A stretch of DNA of 64,000 nt from Acidimicrobiales bacterium. Lineage in GTDB: Bacteria; Actinomycetota; Acidimicrobiia; Acidimicrobiales; Aldehydirespiratoraceae. Positions 59,502-64,000 of this stretch are shown in pieces. How positions within the stretch are numbered: the stretch's first letter is position 1; each line of letters begins with the position of its first letter. The position numbers and the translations under genes were made by a program. The notes beneath the pieces were generated by a model. It ran no database searches and was not told where the DNA came from. It worked only from the letters and a program-made list of their open reading frames with translations. Location: assembly GCA_041394245.1 (NCBI GenBank), contig JAWKIR010000002.1, positions 1 to 64,000 of the forward strand, read 5' to 3'.

Positions 59502-60330
59502 GTCGTTTTGGGTCGCCGCACAGCCGTTCGAAGAACCCGTCGAACAGGACCCGCTGGTCTGGCTGAGCGAGCAGTGGTGGACGCCATGGGTGATGCTCGT
59601 GGTCTTCACCGGCATCGGTCTCTGGATGGTGCGCTCGCTGCTACACCATCGGGGCCGTGACCCGCAGGTGCGACGTGCGGCGGAGCTGTCCGGGATGGAC
59701 TATCGCAGTGAGGACGGATTCGGGCTGTCGAAGGTCGCGTTCCACCACATGGCCCGGGGGGACGGTCGTGGATGGACCGCCACCCATGTCGTGACGCTCA
59801 CCGCCAGGGACGGAGCGAAGGTCCATGCCTTCGATGTCCGGTCCTGGACCGAGTACGCGGTGAACGAGAACCTGCAGGGCGAGAAGACGGTGCGGCGAAC
59901 CCGGGTCGGCCAAGGGCGGGCCGGCGACAGGATCATGCGCAAACACCATGGCGCCACACAGAGCGCGGCCATGGCGCCGCTTCCCATCCACGCACCGCGT
60001 CTCGTCATCGGTCGCGAGAATCTCGTGTCGAAGTTGTTCGCCACCGCCACCCGCATCGACCTCGATGTCGAATCAGAGCTGTTCAATCGCAGCTATCACG
60101 TGATCGGCGATGACCGGGCGTTCGCCCGTGAGGTCCTCGATGCCCGCATGATCGATCTCATGGTCTCGACCGAAGGAAAGATCACCTTCGAGTTCCTCGG
60201 TCATTGGCTCCTGCTGCACACGCAGCAGATCGAAGCCGAGTTGATGCCGGGCCTGGCCCGTCTCGCCGACGAGATGCGCCGGGTCGTGCCGGCACCGGCG
60301 ATCCAGCGCTGGGGCCGGGCCTCGGCGTGA
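59497..60330 (+). CDS. membrane-anchored protein, unknown function
   Basis: The 277-residue product has one TM near the start (WTPWVMLVVFTGIGLWMVRSLL) and a soluble part with GMDYRSEDGFGLSKVAFHHMARG, FNRSYHVIGDDRAFAREVLDARMIDLMVS and FLGHWLLLHTQQIEAEL. No known motif is seen. The apparent ATG at 59497 lies in the 3' arm of the terminator hairpin; no good ribosome site exists near it, so translation is likely to depend on hairpin opening or a downstream promoter. Confidence 0.68.
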   Translation: MRSFWVAAQPFEEPVEQDPLVWLSEQWWTPWVMLVVFTGIGLWMVRSLLHHRGRDPQVRRAAELSGMDYRSEDGFGLSKVAFHHMARGDGRGWTATHVVTLTARDGAKVHAFDVRSWTEYAVNENLQGEKTVRRTRVGQGRAGDRIMRKHHGATQSAAMAPLPIHAPRLVIGRENLVSKLFATATRIDLDVESELFNRSYHVIGDDRAFAREVLDARMIDLMVSTEGKITFEFLGHWLLLHTQQIEAELMPGLARLADEMRRVVPAPAIQRWGRASA

Positions 60331-60356
60331 CCGGAGTAGGGCACGACCTGTGACGG

Positions 60357-61904
60357 ATGACCGCGGGGCCGCGGGTCACGTTCCGTAGCCTCGACAGCTT
60401 GTCATCACTCCGTTTCCGTGACACCGGGCGTTTCCGCGACGCATGGCTACGCAACCCCCGTGTCGAACTGCTCTCCGGCCTCGTCGTGGCGCTGGCGCTC
60501 ATCCCCGAGGCCATCTCCTTCTCGATCATCGCGGGCGTCGACCCCAAGGTCGGCCTCTACGCCTCGTTCTCGATCGCCATCATCATCTCGATCGCGGGTG
60601 GTCGTTCCGGCATGATCTCGGCGGCGACCGGAGCCATGGCGTTGGTCGTCGTGCCGCTCGTCGAAGAGCACGGCGTGGCGTACCTGTTCGCGGCAACCGT
60701 GCTCGCCGGTGCGATACAGGTGGTGCTCGGCCTGCTCGGCATCGGCGCGCTGATGCGGTTCGTGCCCCGCACGGTCATGGTCGGATTCGTGAACGCGTTG
60801 GCGATCCTGATCTTTCTCGCGCAGGTTCCCCACATCGTGTTGTCCGATGATCCCGACCGCGCTCGGCTCGGACTGAACCTGTTGGTCATCGTGGTCGGTT
60901 TGGTGATCATCTACGGCTTGCCGCGGTTCACGCGGGCGGTTCCTTCACCACTCGTCGCGATCGTCGTGCTCGCCGGTGCGGCGACCGTGCTCGACCTGGA
61001 CCTCCCGACCGTCGGCGACATGGGCGAGCTGCCCTCTGCCCTGCCCGTCCTCTCGCTTCCCGATGTGCCCTTCACGGTCGAGACGTTCACCATCATCTTG
61101 CCGTTCGCCATCACGATGGCGATGGTGGGGCTGTTGGAGTCGCTGCTCACCGCCCAGCTGCTCGACGATCTCACCGACACACAGTCCGACAAGAACCTGG
61201 AGTCGCGGGGCCAGGGCATCGCCAATGTCGCGACCGGGTTCCTCGGCGGGATGGCGGGGTGCGCCATGATCGGCCAGTCGATGATCAATCACCGCTCGGG
61301 TGGACGGACCCGCCTGTCGACACTGGCATCGGGGGTGTTCCTGCTCGTCTTGATCCTCGGGCTCGGCGATCTGGTCGCCGAGATTCCGATGGCGGCCCTG
61401 GTGTCCGTGATGATCATGGTCTCGGTCGGGACGTTCAACTTCCGCAGCATCGCACCGCACACCTTGCGCCATTCCCCCCGCACGGAGACCACGGTGATGG
61501 TCGTCACGGTCGGCATCGTGGTGCTGACCCACAACCTCGCCTACGGCGTCGTCGTCGGCGTGCTCCTTTCGGCGGTGTTCTTCGCACGACACGTCTCCGG
61601 TGTCGTCAAGGTCACCAGCGTGGTCGACCCCGACAATGTCGAGCGGCTCTATGCCGTCAGCGGTGAGTTGTTCTTCGCGTCGACCAACGACCTGGTGCGC
61701 TCGTTCGACTACGACGCGGTGAAGGTGGCTCGCGTGGAGATCGACCTCAGCGGTGCCCGTGTCTGGGACACCTCAGCCGTCGCCGCACTCGACGCGGTGG
61801 TGGCGAAGTTCGCCGAACGAGGAATCGACGCCGAACTGGTCGGACTCAACCACCACTCGGAGCGGCTGCATGCCCGCACGACGGGCACGCTGTCGGGGCA
61901 CTGA
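60357..61904 (+). CDS. SulP-family anion transporter with STAS domain
   Basis: The 515-residue transporter has the SulP signature LVVALALIPEAISFSIIAGVDPKVGLYASF, ten to twelve TMs and a C-terminal STAS domain (residues ~430-510; LYAVSGELFFASTNDLV, VEIDLSGARVWDTSAVAALDAVV). It carries sulfate, bicarbonate or other anions. The PII gene lies 1 kb upstream, but there is no sign of coupling. The ATG follows a weak GTGACGG ribosome site. Confidence 0.9.
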   Translation: MTAGPRVTFRSLDSLSSLRFRDTGRFRDAWLRNPRVELLSGLVVALALIPEAISFSIIAGVDPKVGLYASFSIAIIISIAGGRSGMISAATGAMALVVVPLVEEHGVAYLFAATVLAGAIQVVLGLLGIGALMRFVPRTVMVGFVNALAILIFLAQVPHIVLSDDPDRARLGLNLLVIVVGLVIIYGLPRFTRAVPSPLVAIVVLAGAATVLDLDLPTVGDMGELPSALPVLSLPDVPFTVETFTIILPFAITMAMVGLLESLLTAQLLDDLTDTQSDKNLESRGQGIANVATGFLGGMAGCAMIGQSMINHRSGGRTRLSTLASGVFLLVLILGLGDLVAEIPMAALVSVMIMVSVGTFNFRSIAPHTLRHSPRTETTVMVVTVGIVVLTHNLAYGVVVGVLLSAVFFARHVSGVVKVTSVVDPDNVERLYAVSGELFFASTNDLVRSFDYDAVKVARVEIDLSGARVWDTSAVAALDAVVAKFAERGIDAELVGLNHHSERLHARTTGTLSGH

Positions 61905-61916
61905 CGCCCCGGTTGC

Positions 61917-62540
61917 CTATGTCGTCTCGGGTACCCGGGTGCGCAGCAGGTAGAACGCGCTCATCGGCTTCGGACCCTTGGCGTACCACTCGCGTGCGTC
62001 TTCGATCTCGAGTCCGGCGGCTTCGACGAGGGCCGTGTGATCACGGTCGAGATGACAGCCGTCGCCGACGCGACGCTGGATCGGGTTGAGTCGCTGCTGC
62101 CACTTGTGGACGTCGTCGTCGCGGGCTCGGCCATGCTCGAGCAGATGGATGCGACCGCCGGGCCTGACCACCCGGACCAGCTCCGCCAGCGCGGCGGCCT
62201 CGTCGGGAATGGTGCACAGCGTGAAGGTCGACAGTGCGCCGTCGCACGAATCGTCGCCCAGCGGCAGATCGCGGCCGTCGAGACCGATGTACGTGACCTC
62301 GATCGGCGACGCGGCGACGCGCTCCGCCGCCAGCTTCTTGCCGACCGAGGCGGGTTCGACCGCAAACACCCGGGTGACCTCCGGCGGGTACTCGGGCATG
62401 TTCAGACCCGATCCGAAACCGATCTCGACGATCTCACCCGACAGTCCGGCAGTGACTTCACGGCGATACTTCGCGATGCCTTCGTTGCCCAGCGCCTTGT
62501 CGATGAAGCGTGGCAGGATCTGCTCTCGATAGATACCCAT
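61917..62540 (-). CDS. class I SAM-dependent methyltransferase
   Basis: The 207-residue enzyme has SAM motif I EIVEIGFGSGLNMPEYP, an acidic VFAVEPA strand and LGDDSCDGALSTFTLCTIPDEAAALAELVRVVRPGGRIHLLEHGRA, typical of Methyltransf_11. The acceptor is unknown. It is divergent from the acyl-CoA synthetase with a 56-base gap. Confidence 0.85.
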   Translation of the reverse strand: MGIYREQILPRFIDKALGNEGIAKYRREVTAGLSGEIVEIGFGSGLNMPEYPPEVTRVFAVEPASVGKKLAAERVAASPIEVTYIGLDGRDLPLGDDSCDGALSTFTLCTIPDEAAALAELVRVVRPGGRIHLLEHGRARDDDVHKWQQRLNPIQRRVGDGCHLDRDHTALVEAAGLEIEDAREWYAKGPKPMSAFYLLRTRVPETT

Positions 62541-62596
62541 GCCGGGACCGTATCGGCGAACTTCAGCCCCCCGTCCCGATTCTGTAGTCTCGCCGC

Positions 62597-64000
62597 ATGA
62601 CGGAGAAGATCCTCGACGCCACGACGTTTCCCGAGCTGCTGGCCCGGCGGGCGGCACTGTCGCCCGACCTGCCCCTGCTGATCGACGACGCCGGGCGCAC
62701 GATGACGTGCCGGGAGGTCAACGACGAGGTCGAGCGGGTCGCCGCCGGCCTCCGGGATCTCGGCATCGGTGCGGGCACGGCGGTGACCTGGGTGCTGCCC
62801 ACCCGCATGGAGACGATCGTGCTCAGCTTCGCCCTGTCCCGGCTGGGTGCGGTCCAGAACCCGATCATCCACATCTACCGTCACCGTGAGGTCGGATTCT
62901 GCATCGCGCAGACCGCAGCCGAGTTCGTCTTCACCCCGGGCGAGTGGGGCGGGTTCGACTACGGCGCCATGGCCGCGGACGTCAGCGCCGACCTCCCGAA
63001 CCCACCGACCGTCCTCAACGGCTACGAAGGGCTGCCCCACGGCGATCCCTCGACGCTGCCGCCGGCCCCGACCGACGGCGACGAGGTGCGCTGGCTCTAC
63101 TACACCTCGGGCACCACGTCGGACCCGAAGGGTGTGAAGCACACCGACAAGACGCTGATCGCGGCGGGCACCGGGCTCGCCATCGCGCTCGAAGCCGACG
63201 AGACCAACGTCGGCACGATCGCGTTTCCCTACGCCCACATCGGCGGCCCCGACTACATCGTCATGATGCTGGTCAACGGCTTCCCCGCGGTGCTGATCGA
63301 ACGCTTCACCCCGGCCGGAGCGGTTGCGGCCTATGCGGCCAACGGCGCCACGCTGGCCGGCGGTTCCACCGCGTTCTACCAGATGTTCCTCGCCGAGGAT
63401 CAAAAGGTCGACGGCCCGGCGATGCCCCGCCTGCGGGCCATGGCCGGTGGCGGCGCGCCCATGCCGCCGGAGATCTTCTTCGAGGTGAAGGAGAAGATGG
63501 GCATCCCGATCGCCCACGGCTACGGCATGACCGAGTGCCCGATGATCTGCCAGGGCTCTCCGTCCGACACCGACGACCAGCTCGCCCACACCGAGGGCGC
63601 GCCGATCCGCGGGTGCCAGGTCGACATCGTGAAGGCCGACGGCACCACGGCGGCACCGGGCGAGGAGGGTGAGGTGCGGGTGAGCGGCCCCATGCTCTTC
63701 AAGGGCTACACCGATGCCTCGTTGGAAGCGGAGGCGTTCGACGAGAAGGGTCGGTTCAAGACCGGCGACCTCGGGGTGCAGCGGGCCGACGGCCACGTGT
63801 CGCTCACGGGCCGGGTCAAGGACATCATCATCCGCAAGGGCGAGAACATCTCCGCCCAGGAGGTGGAGGACGTTCTCTACACGCTCCCGCAGGTCGCCAA
63901 TGCGGCGGTGATCGGGCTACCCGACACCGAACGCGGCGAGATGGTGTGTGCGGTGATCGAGACCGCAGAGGGTCAGCCCGACCTGACCTTCGACGAGATG
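62597..64000 (+). CDS. acyl-CoA synthetase / AMP-dependent ligase (cut by window edge)
   Basis: The open frame runs from ATG at 62597 to the window edge (468 codons) and belongs to the ANL superfamily: YYTSGTTSDPKGVKHTD (P-loop A3), AHGYGMTECPM (A5), and FKTGDLGVQRADGHVSLTGRVKDIIIRKGENI (A7/A8 hinge). It adenylates a carboxylic acid and joins it to CoA. The C-terminal Lys region is beyond the window. The GVxH and TGRVKDIIIRKGENI parts are fully normal. Confidence 0.92.
   Translation, partial: MTEKILDATTFPELLARRAALSPDLPLLIDDAGRTMTCREVNDEVERVAAGLRDLGIGAGTAVTWVLPTRMETIVLSFALSRLGAVQNPIIHIYRHREVGFCIAQTAAEFVFTPGEWGGFDYGAMAADVSADLPNPPTVLNGYEGLPHGDPSTLPPAPTDGDEVRWLYYTSGTTSDPKGVKHTDKTLIAAGTGLAIALEADETNVGTIAFPYAHIGGPDYIVMMLVNGFPAVLIERFTPAGAVAAYAANGATLAGGSTAFYQMFLAEDQKVDGPAMPRLRAMAGGGAPMPPEIFFEVKEKMGIPIAHGYGMTECPMICQGSPSDTDDQLAHTEGAPIRGCQVDIVKADGTTAAPGEEGEVRVSGPMLFKGYTDASLEAEAFDEKGRFKTGDLGVQRADGHVSLTGRVKDIIIRKGENISAQEVEDVLYTLPQVANAAVIGLPDTERGEMVCAVIETAEGQPDLTFDEM

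Noticed and set aside
1..64000. CRISPR arrays, insertion sequences, prophage or integrase genes
   Set aside because: No regularly spaced repeats, transposase, integrase or phage structural gene is visible; the only repeats are short tandem units and a 110-base block shared by two paralogues.

Overview
This 64 kb window is high-GC bacterial chromosome, packed with genes and without rRNA, phage, insertion-sequence or CRISPR content. The gene set points to an actinobacterium, most likely of the class Acidimicrobiia: a CarD-type RNA polymerase-binding regulator, two F420-type (LLM) oxidoreductases, a mycothiol-dependent maleylpyruvate-isomerase-like protein, a decayed DUF222-HNH gene, many acyl-CoA enzymes, and Thr-rich linkers after lipoprotein signals. 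The class assignment is inference; no ribosomal marker lies in the window.

Layout. 1-10 kb: the N-terminus of an M1 aminopeptidase, a 45-residue protein, a PfkB/adenosine kinase, a TetR/di-iron protein pair, a carotenoid oxygenase divergent from an NTF2-like protein, a lipoprotein hydrolase, an SDR/LLM/SnoaL group and an MFS exporter. 10-17 kb: a sulfotransferase, a probable toxin-antitoxin pair (XRE regulator plus AbiEii-like nucleotidyltransferase) with its own palindromic operator, and a translationally coupled ABC permease/ATPase/patatin operon. 17-27 kb: tRNA-Pro(TGG), a Nei-type glycosylase, an ArsR unit with an AHSA1-DinB fusion, a broken DUF222-HNH gene, a divergent ArsR/CadI(ArsI) metalloid unit, an acyl-CoA dehydrogenase and tandem coupled TetR genes. 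27-34 kb: a large RND/MMPL transporter, a thiolase, an LLM enzyme and CarD. 35-38.4 kb: a coupled operon of a DNA methyltransferase with an unusual C-terminal domain, a small unknown protein and a protein with a nuclease-like DxnSxK pattern, ending tail-to-tail with a 3'-5' exonuclease whose first catalytic motif lies upstream of any normal start codon.

38-46 kb: a glutaminyl cyclotransferase lipoprotein, an SDR, a GGDEF-EAL protein, a thioesterase, a CaiB-type CoA transferase, a small phosphatase and a zinc protease. 46-52 kb: two tandem N-acyl-D-amino-acid deacylase paralogues sharing a nearly identical 110-base block, then a Tat-exported carotenoid oxygenase and a YbaK-type deacylase in the same run. 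53-58.4 kb: an acyl-CoA or steroid-side-chain type operon (duplicated DUF35/OB protein, two thiolase-fold proteins, SDR, acyl-CoA dehydrogenase). 58.4-64 kb: a GntR regulator with a perfect palindromic operator, an orphan PII signal protein followed by a strong hairpin that overlaps the next start codon, a SulP transporter, a methyltransferase and the start of an acyl-CoA synthetase.

The most interesting candidates for new biology are the methyltransferase/unknown/nuclease-like operon at 35-38 kb, the exonuclease with a non-canonical start, the TA pair at 12 kb, and the patatin coupled to an ABC exporter. All functions are read from sequence alone; no database search was run.
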